From Aquimarina algiphila (GTDB lineage Bacteria; Bacteroidota; Bacteroidia; Flavobacteriales; Flavobacteriaceae): 64,000 bases of DNA. The notes beneath the pieces are model-generated. The model did no database searches, was not told the DNA's origin, and was given only the letters and a program-made list of their open reading frames with translations. The stretch covers positions 21,562 to 85,561 of the forward strand of contig NZ_VLNR01000020.1 of the NCBI RefSeq assembly GCF_007489275.1, written 5' to 3'. How positions within the stretch are numbered: the stretch's first letter is position 1; every line of letters starts with the position of its first letter. The position numbers and the translations under genes are program-made. Below are positions 26,638 to 35,728 of the stretch, piece after piece.

Positions 26638-27989
26638 TGGTAAGTCGCAGGTTTTATCTACAACTAGTTTCAAGGATAGTGGCTATTTCTTTTACCGGAT
26701 TAATATTAGCTTTTATTTTCTTACAGGAATTGTATGTACTATCTGCTCTTATTATTCTTTTTCTCGTTTTACAAACCATATTCTTAATCAAAAACCTAAA
26801 TCATAACAATCGTAAAATTGCCTATTTTTTTAATTCTATTAAAAATGAAGATTTCACTCTACGATTCCCAGAAAATGGTGCTCCAAAATCATTTAATGAA
26901 TTAAATAAAAGCTTAAATACTCTTAATGAAGTAATACAAAAAATATATCTAAAAAATCAAACACAAGAACAATACTATCAGGAAATATTAAAACACGCAG
27001 AAACTGGTATTTTAACATGTAATGATAATGGGCATATTCTTTTTAGTAACCCTAAGGTCGAAAAATTGCTTAATTATACTCCTTTAAATCATGTAAAACA
27101 ACTAGAGCAGGTTGACAAAAAATTATATGAACTCTTTAGTACTATTGAACCATTTGAACGTAAACTTTTTCAGCTTACCAATGAACGTGAAACTATAGAA
27201 CTTGCTATTAAATCTTCTAAAATCATTTTAAACGGAAAGGTTCTAAAATTAATTACCATTCAGGATATTCATAGCGAACTTGATAAAAAGGAAACAGATT
27301 CATGGATAAAACTTATTCGAGTATTGACTCACGAGATTATGAATTCTGTGACCCCTATTACTTCTATCTCAGAATCAATTTTACGGTATTATAAAGATGA
27401 AAATGGGATAATCCCTGCCATTCAGGTAGATGAAAATAAGATACAAAATACTGCCAAAGGACTTGAAGTAATTAAAAATCAAGGAAATGATTTAATGAGT
27501 TTTGTACAATCATATCGTAGCTTTTTAAATGTACCGATTCCTGATAAAAAGATAATCAAGGTTGATGAGTTATTAGAAAAAGTAAGCGTCTTAATTAGTC
27601 AGGAAATCGGTTTTGATACTATTTCTTTTAGTATATATAAAAACGCTGATGATCTTGAGATTTATGCTGATGAAAAACAAATCACTCAAATACTTGTAAA
27701 TCTTTCTAAAAACGCTATTCAATCATTAGCTGGGACAAATGAAGCTACCCTACAATTCATTTTAGGCATCACTTCTGATAGAGAAAAATATATCACTGTT
27801 AAGGATAATGGCCCTGGGATTCCTCAAGATATTATGGATCAAATATTTGTTCCTTTCTTCACTACAAAACAAGATGGTACGGGTATCGGTCTTAGTCTTT
27901 CTAAACAAATTATGCATTTACATGGAGGAAATCTAATCGCTCGTTCTATTCCAAATAGCGAGACTTCATTTACCTTGTTTTTTAAATAA
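26637..27989 (+). CDS. membrane sensor histidine kinase
   Basis: 450 residues. Two membrane helices (about 10-30 and 32-52) with almost no loop between them are followed by a HAMP/linker region, a PAS-like segment (about 112-210), the H-box VLTHEIMNSVTP with His232, and an HATPase domain with N-box NLSKNAIQSL, G1 DNGPGIP, F-box PFFTTK and G2 GTGIGLSLSKQI. The lack of a large periplasmic domain suggests that it senses within the membrane or cytoplasm. The ATG overlaps the response regulator stop, so the pair is translationally coupled and is expected to phosphorylate that regulator. Confidence 0.93.
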   Translation: MVSRRFYLQLVSRIVAISFTGLILAFIFLQELYVLSALIILFLVLQTIFLIKNLNHNNRKIAYFFNSIKNEDFTLRFPENGAPKSFNELNKSLNTLNEVIQKIYLKNQTQEQYYQEILKHAETGILTCNDNGHILFSNPKVEKLLNYTPLNHVKQLEQVDKKLYELFSTIEPFERKLFQLTNERETIELAIKSSKIILNGKVLKLITIQDIHSELDKKETDSWIKLIRVLTHEIMNSVTPITSISESILRYYKDENGIIPAIQVDENKIQNTAKGLEVIKNQGNDLMSFVQSYRSFLNVPIPDKKIIKVDELLEKVSVLISQEIGFDTISFSIYKNADDLEIYADEKQITQILVNLSKNAIQSLAGTNEATLQFILGITSDREKYITVKDNGPGIPQDIMDQIFVPFFTTKQDGTGIGLSLSKQIMHLHGGNLIARSIPNSETSFTLFFK

Positions 27990-27998
27990 AAAATACGA

Positions 27999-28403
27999 TC
28001 ATTTTACCTTATCCAATCGTAGTGTTTTAATCAAAGCATCAAAATAAAGGTCTTCCTGCTCAGGGACAATAATAACTTTATACGCTGTATTTTTTATGAC
28101 ATAATGTGATGAAGTTTCTGGATCTAATGTATGAGAATGAAGGTTAACAATTTTCTGGATAAAATCATTGATCAAAAGTACTTCATCATAACTTACTTCT
28201 CGTCGAAATGTAGGCTTATCACTTTTATACACTAAATAATCATTTCTAAAACTTAATGACTCTTGTCTACCATCTAAACGATTAAATTGAAAAGTAAAAT
28301 CTTTTGAGGCAAATATAGTATTGATATGTTCTACAGTAGGTTCTACGCTACGTGCACAGCCTATTGTGCATATCAAAAATAGAAGTGGTATAATTCTCGG
28401 CAT
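27999..28403 (-). CDS. small putative lipoprotein, unknown function
   Basis: About 134 residues from the ATG at 28401-28403, chosen because it gives a lipoprotein-type signal (MPRIIPLLFLICTIGC, cysteine at about 16). A longer frame starts at 28448 but adds a basic tail before the signal. The mature part is mixed and carries no motif I recognise; it contains SYDEVLLINDFIQK and ends in a basic stretch. It converges with the histidine kinase gene with only 9 bp between the stops. It is probably an envelope protein of the periplasm or outer membrane. Confidence 0.65.
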   Translation of the reverse strand: MPRIIPLLFLICTIGCARSVEPTVEHINTIFASKDFTFQFNRLDGRQESLSFRNDYLVYKSDKPTFRREVSYDEVLLINDFIQKIVNLHSHTLDPETSSHYVIKNTAYKVIIVPEQEDLYFDALIKTLRLDKVK

Positions 28404-28454
28404 TCCTAATCTTTTTTTAGTTAGTCGAAAGATTACTATTAAATACACATAAAA

Positions 28455-28492
28455 ATACCGTAATTAGACATCATTTTGTCTAAATACGGTAT
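28455..28492 (-). terminator. rho-independent terminator after the lipoprotein gene at 28535-29143
   Basis: 16-bp arms (28455-28470 and 28477-28492) with one mismatch and a 6-nt loop, followed on the minus strand by a T-rich stretch. Confidence 0.7.
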
Positions 28493-28534
28493 ATAATATT
28501 ATGATTTATCGTTAAAAACGACCAGGCACTTGTA

Positions 28535-29143
28535 TTATTTTGAAGCTAATCGTTTTACAGATCCTTCAAAATCGATATCTTCCAGATTACTAATTAGTAA
28601 TCCAATCCCTCCAGATTTTGAAGAAATTATATATTCTGTTTGAAATTTTCTGTCTTTTTTATACGCTTTTAAATATTTTAATTTTACAACTTTAGAAGTT
28701 GGCGTAAAGAAAAATCGACCATGAATTCTTTTGTATTTCACTTCTTGAATATTGGCTTCATCTTGTAATTGATCACTAAGCGATTGCACGACTCTAGCGG
28801 CTCTATGCTCATCAAATTGATAGAAGTCACAAGTATAAATAAATACGTAATTCTCTACATTTGTATCGTCAATAAAAAGTTCAAAATCTACTTTTTTATC
28901 TTCTACTTTTTTTAATTCCTGTAAAGCAACCGTTTTAAATTTAGGTTTGTCTTTTAAAGAATCTAATCTTGTTCTAAATTCTTCTGGTGTAGCTTTTACA
29001 TAATCGCTTGTAAGAACAATCGTATTATTCTTAAATTCGATCTTATTTTTTGAAAATTTAGAGAACCCCTCCTTTTTTTCAGGAATTAGTTCACACCCTA
29101 CTAAAAGTAGTGCGGTAATCGTCAATAGTAGAAATTTTTTCAT
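28535..29143 (-). CDS. putative lipoprotein, unknown function
   Basis: 202 residues with a clear lipoprotein signal (MKKFLLLTITALLLVGC, lipobox LVGC, Cys17). The mature part is rich in lysine and beta-prone segments and contains no motif I recognise. It lies 80 bp downstream of hemF in the same direction, ends at a strong terminator and may be expressed with hemF or from its own promoter. Nothing supports a link to heme synthesis beyond position. Confidence 0.75.
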   Translation of the reverse strand: MKKFLLLTITALLLVGCELIPEKKEGFSKFSKNKIEFKNNTIVLTSDYVKATPEEFRTRLDSLKDKPKFKTVALQELKKVEDKKVDFELFIDDTNVENYVFIYTCDFYQFDEHRAARVVQSLSDQLQDEANIQEVKYKRIHGRFFFTPTSKVVKLKYLKAYKKDRKFQTEYIISSKSGGIGLLISNLEDIDFEGSVKRLASK

Positions 29144-29223
29144 AAGGCATTTGTGTTAAATTGTCTAACATGTATCTTAAGGGCATAAGTAATTGTCTTG
29201 CAAGATAATAAAAAAAAATCAAT

Positions 29224-30126
29224 TTATGACCATTCAACCGGATTTTTGAGCACTTTAACCAATTTTTCCTCTTCACTTTCCGGTTTCGGCACATGATCAT
29301 ATCGCCATTGTACATGTGATGGAAGACTCATCAAAATACTCTCTATCCTCCCATTAGTCCTAAGTCCGAACAATGTTCCTTTATCATGAACCAGGTTAAA
29401 TTCTACATATCTACCACGTCTGATTTCTTGCCAGTCTCTTTGTTCTGGAGTGTAAGATATTTCTTTTCTTTTTTCGACAATTGGTATATATGCGTCTAAA
29501 AAACTGTTACCTACCTCAGTTACAAAATCATACCAGTTTTCTATTGACATTTCATCATTTGCTTTACAATAGTCAAAAAATAACCCACCTATACCTCTTC
29601 CTTCTTCTCGATGTGCATTATAAAAATACTCATCACATTTCTTTTTATAAGTAGCATAAAAATCTGGGTTATGCAGATCACAAGATCTTTTGCAAACTTG
29701 ATGAAAATGCTTAGCATCTTCTTCAAATAGATAATATGGTGTTAGATCCTGGCCTCCTCCAAACCAACTATCCACTATAGCCCCTGTTTTATCATACATT
29801 TCAAAGTATCTCCAATTAGCATGTACTGTAGGCACCATAGGGTTCTTAGGATGTAAGACTAGTGAGAGGCCACAGGCAAAAAAGTCTACATCACCTACAT
29901 TAAAATAACTTTGCATGGCCTTTGGCAAAGCACCGTGTACACCAGAGATATTAACTCCTCCTTTTTCGAATACATTTCCATTTTCTATGACACGTGTTCT
30001 ACCTCCTCCTCCTTCTGGCCTTTCCCAAAGATCTTCCTTAAATTTAACTTTACCATCAATGTGTTCTAACTTAGAGGTAATGGTATCCTGAAGTTCTTGT
30101 ATATATTGATAAAATTTTTCTTTCAT
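29224..30126 (-). CDS. hemF: oxygen-dependent coproporphyrinogen III oxidase
   Basis: 300 residues, the family's usual length. The enzyme decarboxylates coproporphyrinogen III to protoporphyrinogen IX using O2, in the cytoplasm. Conserved stretches are clear: GGGGRTRV, the histidine in VHANWRYFE (101-109), GGGQDLTPYY (123-132), GIGGLFFD and RRGRYVEFNLVHDKGT. It lies 41 bp downstream of the EI24-type gene and in the same direction as hemE-hemD-hemC-hemA. Being O2-dependent, it fits an aerobic lifestyle; no oxygen-independent hemN is seen in the window. Confidence 0.97.
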   Translation of the reverse strand: MKEKFYQYIQELQDTITSKLEHIDGKVKFKEDLWERPEGGGGRTRVIENGNVFEKGGVNISGVHGALPKAMQSYFNVGDVDFFACGLSLVLHPKNPMVPTVHANWRYFEMYDKTGAIVDSWFGGGQDLTPYYLFEEDAKHFHQVCKRSCDLHNPDFYATYKKKCDEYFYNAHREEGRGIGGLFFDYCKANDEMSIENWYDFVTEVGNSFLDAYIPIVEKRKEISYTPEQRDWQEIRRGRYVEFNLVHDKGTLFGLRTNGRIESILMSLPSHVQWRYDHVPKPESEEEKLVKVLKNPVEWS

Positions 30127-30167
30127 TCGTAAAATTAGTTTTATACTATTCTCACTACTGTGAAAAT

Positions 30168-30959
30168 CTATTCTTTAATTTCTTTAGGTTTTTCTGAGGT
30201 ATTATCTTTTATTGCTATCAGTTTCTTTTCTTCTAAAATCTTAACAGTTTCTGTGGAGGCTGCTACTACAGAAATAGGTAAGGTGATGATAAATCCTAAT
30301 ATTGGTATAAAGAGCATCAATACAAATACGATTCCGTTACCGATAGCTACTCCTCTGTTTTTTCTTACAAACTGAATGCTTTCTTTGTAGTTAAAATGGC
30401 GCTCCATAGTATAATCCATATTACCAAACCCTACATAATAGGCTTGTATTAGAAAGATCAATATGGTAAATACAATTCCTATCACAGGTATAAAACTTAG
30501 AATAACCAGTGGAATCATAAACAATAATTCTTTGGATAAGTTTCGTAGGTTAATCCGAATACCCCTTAATAGTTGTTGTCTAAAAGAAGTCTCACGATGT
30601 ACATGTTCTGTTTGGCCTAAAAGGTGGTTTTCTACCTTTTCTGAAACAGGACTCATAAATGGGGCAGATAATGCCATTACTATATGCTTGTATAATATCA
30701 ACCCTAAAACTAATATCAAAAAGCCTCCTAAGTATGTGCTAATGGTTGCAAAAGTCTCTGCTCCCCATTCCCATACCCAAATTTGTGATATGAACGCACC
30801 AAGATTATCTGAAAAGAAGTATGCCAGTGCTACAAAAGATAATCCTGTAACAACACTAATTAAGATAGGAATTGCAAAATATTTCCATAACCCAAGTTGT
30901 GAAATGAGTTTAAATGTTCCAAAATAAGCTTTGATTCCGTTGAAAATGTTCTTGAACAT
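30168..30959 (-). CDS. EI24/CysZ-like integral membrane protein
   Basis: 263 residues with four or more hydrophobic segments (about 25-50, 75-95, 145-175, 205-235). The arrangement and motifs such as FGNMDYTMERH and FVRKNRGVAIGNG match the EI24/CysZ family. Some members carry sulfate, but the function of Bacteroidota members is unproven and CysZ activity is not claimed here. It is set between hemF and the hem-cluster gene at 31064. The C-terminus (LIAIKDNTSEKPKEIKE) is charged and cytoplasmic. The gap upstream contains a decayed copy of the permease-spacer palindrome at about 30978. Confidence 0.75.
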   Translation of the reverse strand: MFKNIFNGIKAYFGTFKLISQLGLWKYFAIPILISVVTGLSFVALAYFFSDNLGAFISQIWVWEWGAETFATISTYLGGFLILVLGLILYKHIVMALSAPFMSPVSEKVENHLLGQTEHVHRETSFRQQLLRGIRINLRNLSKELLFMIPLVILSFIPVIGIVFTILIFLIQAYYVGFGNMDYTMERHFNYKESIQFVRKNRGVAIGNGIVFVLMLFIPILGFIITLPISVVAASTETVKILEEKKLIAIKDNTSEKPKEIKE

Positions 30960-31063
30960 AAATAACTATTTTTGATACTGAAATAAATTTAGTACAGGTT
31001 GATCATTTACTTTTATAAGTACACTTTTAGTAAATTTTGTTTCAATATTCACTAAATGCTTTA

Positions 31064-31555
31064 TTAATCTTCCGAAAGATAAACCAAATCCTTTTTATGA
31101 TCTAGTATACTATCTATCTCAATTATTTTTTTAGCATTTTTTGTGTTTTCTTTTAAAACGGCTATCATTTCTTCTTCAGAATTATCAATCATAGCATAGA
31201 AAATAGCTCTTCCAATTTCATTATTATGTAAATCCATTGCAGTTTCTAACGGATCATTAGGCGCCAGTTTTTCGTGTAGATCAGTTATTTTTTTGGCCCA
31301 GATTATAGATTTTTCTCTGCTTTTTGTAACCCTGAACGTTCTCTGACATATCAACAGGTTCCATAGCCCATGTCGAAAAGCGTTTGCTTTTCCGTTTTTA
31401 TGATGCTTTTTTTGATATAGTAAATCACAAACCTTTATGGTTTGCCTAGTCGCTTTTAATGTTGGATAAATCAATAAAGGTTGTAAAATTAATATGCGTG
31501 CAAGTCTAAAAATTTGACGAATACTTAATCCTCTTATTACATTCCAGACATTCAT
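31064..31555 (-). CDS. hypothetical protein, possible DUF6973-type
   Basis: 163 residues, basic. Histidine-containing motifs NAFRHGLWNLLI (about 59-70) and AMDLHNNEIGRA (about 106-117), with KLHEKL-like sequence between them, recall a small Bacteroidota family of FRHALWN...MDLHNNxxGR proteins. Conserved histidines and acidic residues suggest a metal site, but I know of no assigned reaction. It starts 2 bp after the hemE stop, so it is almost surely co-transcribed and translationally coupled with the heme genes. Confidence 0.7.
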   Translation of the reverse strand: MNVWNVIRGLSIRQIFRLARILILQPLLIYPTLKATRQTIKVCDLLYQKKHHKNGKANAFRHGLWNLLICQRTFRVTKSREKSIIWAKKITDLHEKLAPNDPLETAMDLHNNEIGRAIFYAMIDNSEEEMIAVLKENTKNAKKIIEIDSILDHKKDLVYLSED

Positions 31556-31557
31556 AC

Positions 31558-32589
31558 CTACATCCCATACTCCTTTACAGCATCTACAAATGCTTGTGCG
31601 TTTTCTACAGGTATATTAGGTAAAATTCCGTGCCCCAAATTAGCTATATATTTATCTTTACCAAAGGCATCAATCATCTGTTTCACCATCTTTTTGATAT
31701 CGGCTGGTGGAGATAATAATCTAGAAGGATCAAAATTACCCTGTAATGTGATATTACCACCTGTAAGATATCGTGCATTACGGGCAGAACAGGTCCAGTC
31801 TACTCCCAATGCCGAGGCTCCAGAGTTTGCCATTTCCTGTAAAGCAAACCAGCATCCTTTTCCAAAAACAATAACTTCGGTTTCATCTTTTAATCCATCT
31901 ACAATTTGTTGAATATATTTCCAGGAGAACTCCTGATAATCTACAGGAGATAACATCCCTCCCCAACTATCAAATATTTGCACTGCATTTACTCCAGCAG
32001 CCACTTTTGCTTTTAGATATGCTATTGTTGTATCTGTAATCTTTTGTAATAATTGATGCGCTGCCTTTGGTTGTGCAAAACAAAGTTCTTTGGCTTTATC
32101 AAAATTCTTAGACCCTTGACCTTGCACTGCATAACATAAGATTGTCCATGGTGAACCCGCAAAACCGATTAAAGGAACACGATTGTCAAGTTGCTCTTTA
32201 GTAAGTTTAATAGCGTCCATAACATATCCCAGTTCTTCATACACATCAGGGACAACAACTTGCTCTACATCTTTTAAAGATCGAATAGGATTTGGCAACC
32301 AAGGTCCAATACCGTCTTTCATCTCAACTTCAATATTCATAGCTTGAGGAATCACCAAAATATCACTAAACAAAATAGCTGCATCAGGACCAATAATATC
32401 AATAGGTTGTACTGTTATTTCAGAAGCCAGTTCTGGAGTTCTACAACGAGTAAAAAAATCATATTTTGCTTTTAAAGCTCTAAACTCTGGTAGGTATCTC
32501 CCTGCCTGACGCATCATCCATACTGGTGGTCGTTCTACCGTTTCTCCTTTTAATGCTCTTAGAAATAGATCGTTTTTTAGCTGTGTCAT
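31558..32589 (-). CDS. hemE: uroporphyrinogen decarboxylase
   Basis: 343 residues, normal length. It removes four carboxyl groups from uroporphyrinogen III to give coproporphyrinogen III in the cytoplasm. The N-terminal signature [17 protein letters not shown] is intact, as are the catalytic aspartate region [31 protein letters not shown] and the C-terminal NLGHGILPN. It is preceded by a 105-bp gap that contains a REP-like palindrome, so it may have its own promoter apart from hemD. Confidence 0.98.
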   Translation of the reverse strand: MTQLKNDLFLRALKGETVERPPVWMMRQAGRYLPEFRALKAKYDFFTRCRTPELASEITVQPIDIIGPDAAILFSDILVIPQAMNIEVEMKDGIGPWLPNPIRSLKDVEQVVVPDVYEELGYVMDAIKLTKEQLDNRVPLIGFAGSPWTILCYAVQGQGSKNFDKAKELCFAQPKAAHQLLQKITDTTIAYLKAKVAAGVNAVQIFDSWGGMLSPVDYQEFSWKYIQQIVDGLKDETEVIVFGKGCWFALQEMANSGASALGVDWTCSARNARYLTGGNITLQGNFDPSRLLSPPADIKKMVKQMIDAFGKDKYIANLGHGILPNIPVENAQAFVDAVKEYGM

Positions 32590-32645
32590 CTTATATATGT
32601 TATCCTAAATTAATAGGCTATTTTGTTTTTATATTTTTAAATAGA

Positions 32646-32687
32646 TTCTGGCTGGAGTCTATACTGAGCGTAGACGAAGTGCCAGAA
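32646..32687. repeat. REP-like nested palindrome between hemD and hemE
   Basis: Outer arms TTCTGGC and GCCAGAA enclose a second pair, GTCTA and TAGAC, around TACTGAGCG. The inner sequence resembles the CTGAGC...GTCGAAG element found at 47.8 kb and, from memory, in many flavobacterial genomes. Confidence 0.55.
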
Positions 32688-32694
32688 GAATAAT

Positions 32695-33354
32695 TCATTT
32701 ATTATTAAAATATTTTACAGCTTGAACTATCACATTCTCTACTGTAGGTTTATTTGCTATAATAATATCATTTGTATATTTTTTAGCTTCTGAAGCAGTT
32801 GTACTTCCTATACAAAAGGAAATACTCTCTCCAATACTGTTTTCTGAAACGTAACTTTGAATTCCAGAAGGGCTAAAAAATAGAATCCCATCAAATGAAC
32901 GGTTAAATTTAATAGCTGTTTGATGTGTCTTATATACTATCTGTTCATCCAGATGTACATTATTTTGGTTCAAATATTCTGGTAACTCATCTCTTCTCAA
33001 ATTTCCACAGAAAAACAAAAAAGATTCACTTTTATACTTTTTTACAATGATTTCGGCTAATTCTATTGCATTTTGAGCAGTTTCTACCACATTTTGTCCA
33101 TTTCCTTCTAAAAGCTTTTTGGTCGTTGCACCGACACAAAAACAATTCTGAATATTGATTTTAGCATTTTGAATTGCTTTTACTGCATTTTTGCTCGTAA
33201 AAATTGCATTTTGAATTTGCTGTTTGATTTCAACATTCAAAAGTTCGATCTGTATAGGGTCATATTCTACAAAACGAACTCCTGCATTAAGTAATAACTC
33301 TTTTTGAGGTGTGGTTAGTTTTTTTGCAGATAATATGGTTGCTGAGATATTCAA
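32695..33354 (-). CDS. hemD: uroporphyrinogen-III synthase
   Basis: 219 residues, slightly short but within the family range. It closes and inverts ring D of hydroxymethylbilane to form uroporphyrinogen III. Sequence conservation in this family is low; support comes from the two-lobed pattern, motifs AIFTSKNAVKAI, FCVGATTKKLL, LFFCGNLRRDELP and ILFFSPSGIQSY, and the position directly after hemC. The start codon is TTG at 33352-33354: an in-frame TGA at 33361-33363 leaves no ATG upstream. It starts 1 bp after the hemC stop, so translation is probably coupled. Confidence 0.92.
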   Translation of the reverse strand: MNISATILSAKKLTTPQKELLLNAGVRFVEYDPIQIELLNVEIKQQIQNAIFTSKNAVKAIQNAKINIQNCFCVGATTKKLLEGNGQNVVETAQNAIELAEIIVKKYKSESFLFFCGNLRRDELPEYLNQNNVHLDEQIVYKTHQTAIKFNRSFDGILFFSPSGIQSYVSENSIGESISFCIGSTTASEAKKYTNDIIIANKPTVENVIVQAVKYFNNK

Positions 33355-33355
33355 T

Positions 33356-34267
33356 CTATTTCATTTCTGCTTTTATCTCCTTCATTAATTCTCTTCCTCC
33401 ATTATTCAATATTTCCTGCGCACACTTTTTACCAAAGTCTTGTTTATCACCAATATCAACCTGCTTGATCACTTCAATTTTGCGACTTCCATCAAGGCTA
33501 AACAAAGCTCCCGTAAAATCAATTGTTTCTTTCTTCATTACTGCCAATGCTCCAATGGGCGCTGTACATCCTCCTTCTAATTCTCTTAGAAACTCGCGCT
33601 CTATATGTACACAAATTTCAGAAGTACTATGATTCAATTTTGATAATGCTTCTCTACAATATGTATCTTCTTCTTTTGCAACTGCTAGCATCGCTCCTTG
33701 TGCTGGTGCCGGAATCATCCAATTTAAATCGATAAAATGTTCCGGTTTTAGATTAATGCGTTCTAACCCGGCAGCTGCAAATATAGCTCCGTTCCAATCA
33801 CTATCGGTGAGCTTTTGCATCCTTGTATTTACATTTCCTCTTAAATCAACAACGGTATGTTTATTATATTTATGAAGCCATTGTGCTTTACGTCTAAGAC
33901 TACCTGTGGCAATGACACCATCTTTTTGTAGAAAATCTAACCCTTTATGTACGAGAATATCATTTACATTTGCTCGTTCCAAAACAGCACCTTCGACAAT
34001 TCCTTTGGGCAACGCTGTCGGAACATCCTTCATAGAATGTACTGCAATATCAACATCACCATTTAACATGGCTACATCCAACGTCTTTGTAAAAATTCCT
34101 GTAATTCCTAATTCGTAAAGTGGTTTATCCAAAACGATATCACCCATCGATTTTACTGCAACAATTTTGGTTTCATACCCTAAATCTTCAAGATATTTTT
34201 GTACTGTGTTAGCTTGCCAAAGTGCTAATTCACTATCCCTTGTACCTATACGAATTGTTTTAGCCAA
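33356..34267 (-). CDS. hemC: hydroxymethylbilane synthase (porphobilinogen deaminase)
   Basis: 303 residues, normal length. It joins four porphobilinogens into hydroxymethylbilane on a covalent dipyrromethane cofactor. The cofactor cysteine is Cys234 in LEGGCTAPIGA; substrate-binding motifs GTRDSELALWQ, HSMKDVPT, TGSLRRKAQ and DLRGNVNTRM are all intact. The start is TTG at 34265-34267: an in-frame TAA at 34274-34276 excludes any upstream ATG. Only 2 bp separate it from hemA. Its stop is 1 bp from the hemD start. Confidence 0.97.
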   Translation of the reverse strand: MAKTIRIGTRDSELALWQANTVQKYLEDLGYETKIVAVKSMGDIVLDKPLYELGITGIFTKTLDVAMLNGDVDIAVHSMKDVPTALPKGIVEGAVLERANVNDILVHKGLDFLQKDGVIATGSLRRKAQWLHKYNKHTVVDLRGNVNTRMQKLTDSDWNGAIFAAAGLERINLKPEHFIDLNWMIPAPAQGAMLAVAKEEDTYCREALSKLNHSTSEICVHIEREFLRELEGGCTAPIGALAVMKKETIDFTGALFSLDGSRKIEVIKQVDIGDKQDFGKKCAQEILNNGGRELMKEIKAEMK

Positions 34268-34269
34268 GA

Positions 34270-35523
34270 CTATTTATTTTGATGTAGTTGGAAAACTTTT
34301 TGAATCAGTTCTATGCTCTCATCTGCCGAAGTATGTTCGTTCTTGAGATGATTTGCAAAATGATTGGTGATTTTTTGAATAATTCGATTACTCACTATAT
34401 CTGCATGTTCCTCATCAAAATCTGAATATTTCTTTCGCTGCAAATTAATCTCTGCTTCTTTTAATGTAATCAGTTTATTCTTTAGTGCTTTGATGGTAGG
34501 AGCAAATTTTCTAGTCTCTAACCAGCCATCAAATTCTGCTTTTATTTCCTCGATAATGCTTTCTGCTTGAGGGATGTGTTCTTTTCTTCTACGTAATGTC
34601 CTATCTGTCATTTTTGATAAATCATCCAGATGTACTAATGTTACATTTGGTAATTCTGTTACATCAAGAGCTACATTGCGAGGGATTGATAAGTCAAGAA
34701 TTAATAATGGCTTATCAGAATGAATTAACTGTTTAGATATTGTAGGCTTTTGAGCTCCTGTTGCTACAATAAGAACGTCAGAATTCTTAATTTCTGACTG
34801 AATATTAGCATATTCTTTTACCAAAAGATTAAACTTACCTGCTATTTTCTCCGCTTTATCTTTGGTTCTGTTAATAAGAACGATATGCTCATTTTTGGTA
34901 TGTTTAACCAAGTTTTCGCAAGTGTTTCTCCCTATTTTACCCGTGCCAAAAAGCAATAAATTCTTATCAGATACATGAGGAACTCTAGCAAGAATATATT
35001 GTACTGCTGCAAAACTCACTGAGGTTGCACCACTAGAAATTTCAGTTTCATTTTTAATACGTTTACTAGCCTGAATAACCGCATTGACCAAACGCTCCAT
35101 GAAAGGATTCACCATATTCTCCTTTTTGGATTGTTTAAAACCATTTTTTATTTGACTAATAATTTCAAAGTCACCAAGAATCTGGCTATCCAAGCCAGTT
35201 CCTACTTTAAAAAGGTGTGAAACGGCGGCAGTATTTTTATGAACATATGCTACTTTCTCAAATTCTTCGACAGTACCATGTGTATGTTCACAAAGTAATT
35301 TAATTAACTGAAAAGGATGTTCTGCAAAACCATATAATTCTGTCCTATTGCAGGTAGAAATTACAACTAAAGAAGGAATTCCTTCATTTTTGGCTTGTCT
35401 AAGAATATTGTTTTTAGCCTCATCATTGATACTAAAGTTACCCCTAACTTCGGCATCAGCTTTTTTATAACTGAGGCCAATTGCATAAAAATATTTTCCT
35501 ATAGCTCGCATTTGGGGCTCCAT
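34270..35523 (-). CDS. hemA: glutamyl-tRNA reductase
   Basis: 417 residues. The NADPH-dependent enzyme reduces glutamyl-tRNA to glutamate-1-semialdehyde, the committed step of C5-pathway tetrapyrrole synthesis. The catalytic cysteine is Cys58 in STCNRTELYG; the Rossmann glycines lie in LLFGTGKIGRN, and GLDSQILGDFEI is also conserved. A second ATG 12 bp inside (MRAIGKYF) could equally be the start. It heads the minus-strand set hemA-hemC-hemD and diverges from an AraC-type regulator gene. hemL and hemB, needed between this step and HemC, are not in the window. Confidence 0.97.
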   Translation of the reverse strand: MEPQMRAIGKYFYAIGLSYKKADAEVRGNFSINDEAKNNILRQAKNEGIPSLVVISTCNRTELYGFAEHPFQLIKLLCEHTHGTVEEFEKVAYVHKNTAAVSHLFKVGTGLDSQILGDFEIISQIKNGFKQSKKENMVNPFMERLVNAVIQASKRIKNETEISSGATSVSFAAVQYILARVPHVSDKNLLLFGTGKIGRNTCENLVKHTKNEHIVLINRTKDKAEKIAGKFNLLVKEYANIQSEIKNSDVLIVATGAQKPTISKQLIHSDKPLLILDLSIPRNVALDVTELPNVTLVHLDDLSKMTDRTLRRRKEHIPQAESIIEEIKAEFDGWLETRKFAPTIKALKNKLITLKEAEINLQRKKYSDFDEEHADIVSNRIIQKITNHFANHLKNEHTSADESIELIQKVFQLHQNK

Positions 35524-35552
35524 GTAAATCCTATTCCTTAATTTATTGAGAA

Positions 35553-35560
35553 CAAAACTA
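35553..35560 (-). promoter_or_regulatory. putative -7 element of the hemA promoter
   Basis: The minus strand reads TAGTTTTG, a perfect TAnnTTTG element, 30 bp upstream of the hemA ATG. About 20 bp further upstream there is only a weak TTAC match to the -33 TTTG. Confidence 0.4.
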
Positions 35561-35656
35561 ATTTACAAATGCATTATAAAGTAACGCTAGAAGAACAATA
35601 AGTAACGGAAAATGGTATTTTTGACATTTTTTATATCAAAAACTCCCGAAAACCCT

Positions 35657-35664
35657 TATTTTTG
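35657..35664 (+). promoter_or_regulatory. putative -7 element of the AraC-type regulator promoter
   Basis: TATTTTTG matches TAnnTTTG exactly, 64 bp before the regulator ATG. No good -33 element is seen at the right distance. Confidence 0.3.
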
Positions 35665-35728
35665 TTATGATTAGGTAAAACTCATAGCGATAGTTTAGAT
35701 TAATTCTAAATTAAAAAAATTAGTAATT

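Noticed and set aside
28455..28492. palindrome considered as a regulatory operator
   Set aside because: A 16-bp stem with a T-rich tail downstream of a minus-strand gene fits a terminator better.
29091..29315. 74-residue frame overlapping the hemF 3' end and the lipoprotein 5' end
   Set aside because: It overlaps two supported genes on the same strand and gives no sensible protein.
30463..30927. 154-residue plus-strand frame opposite the EI24-type gene
   Set aside because: It is fully antisense to a well-supported membrane protein gene and lacks any domain; it mirrors the codon bias of the true frame.
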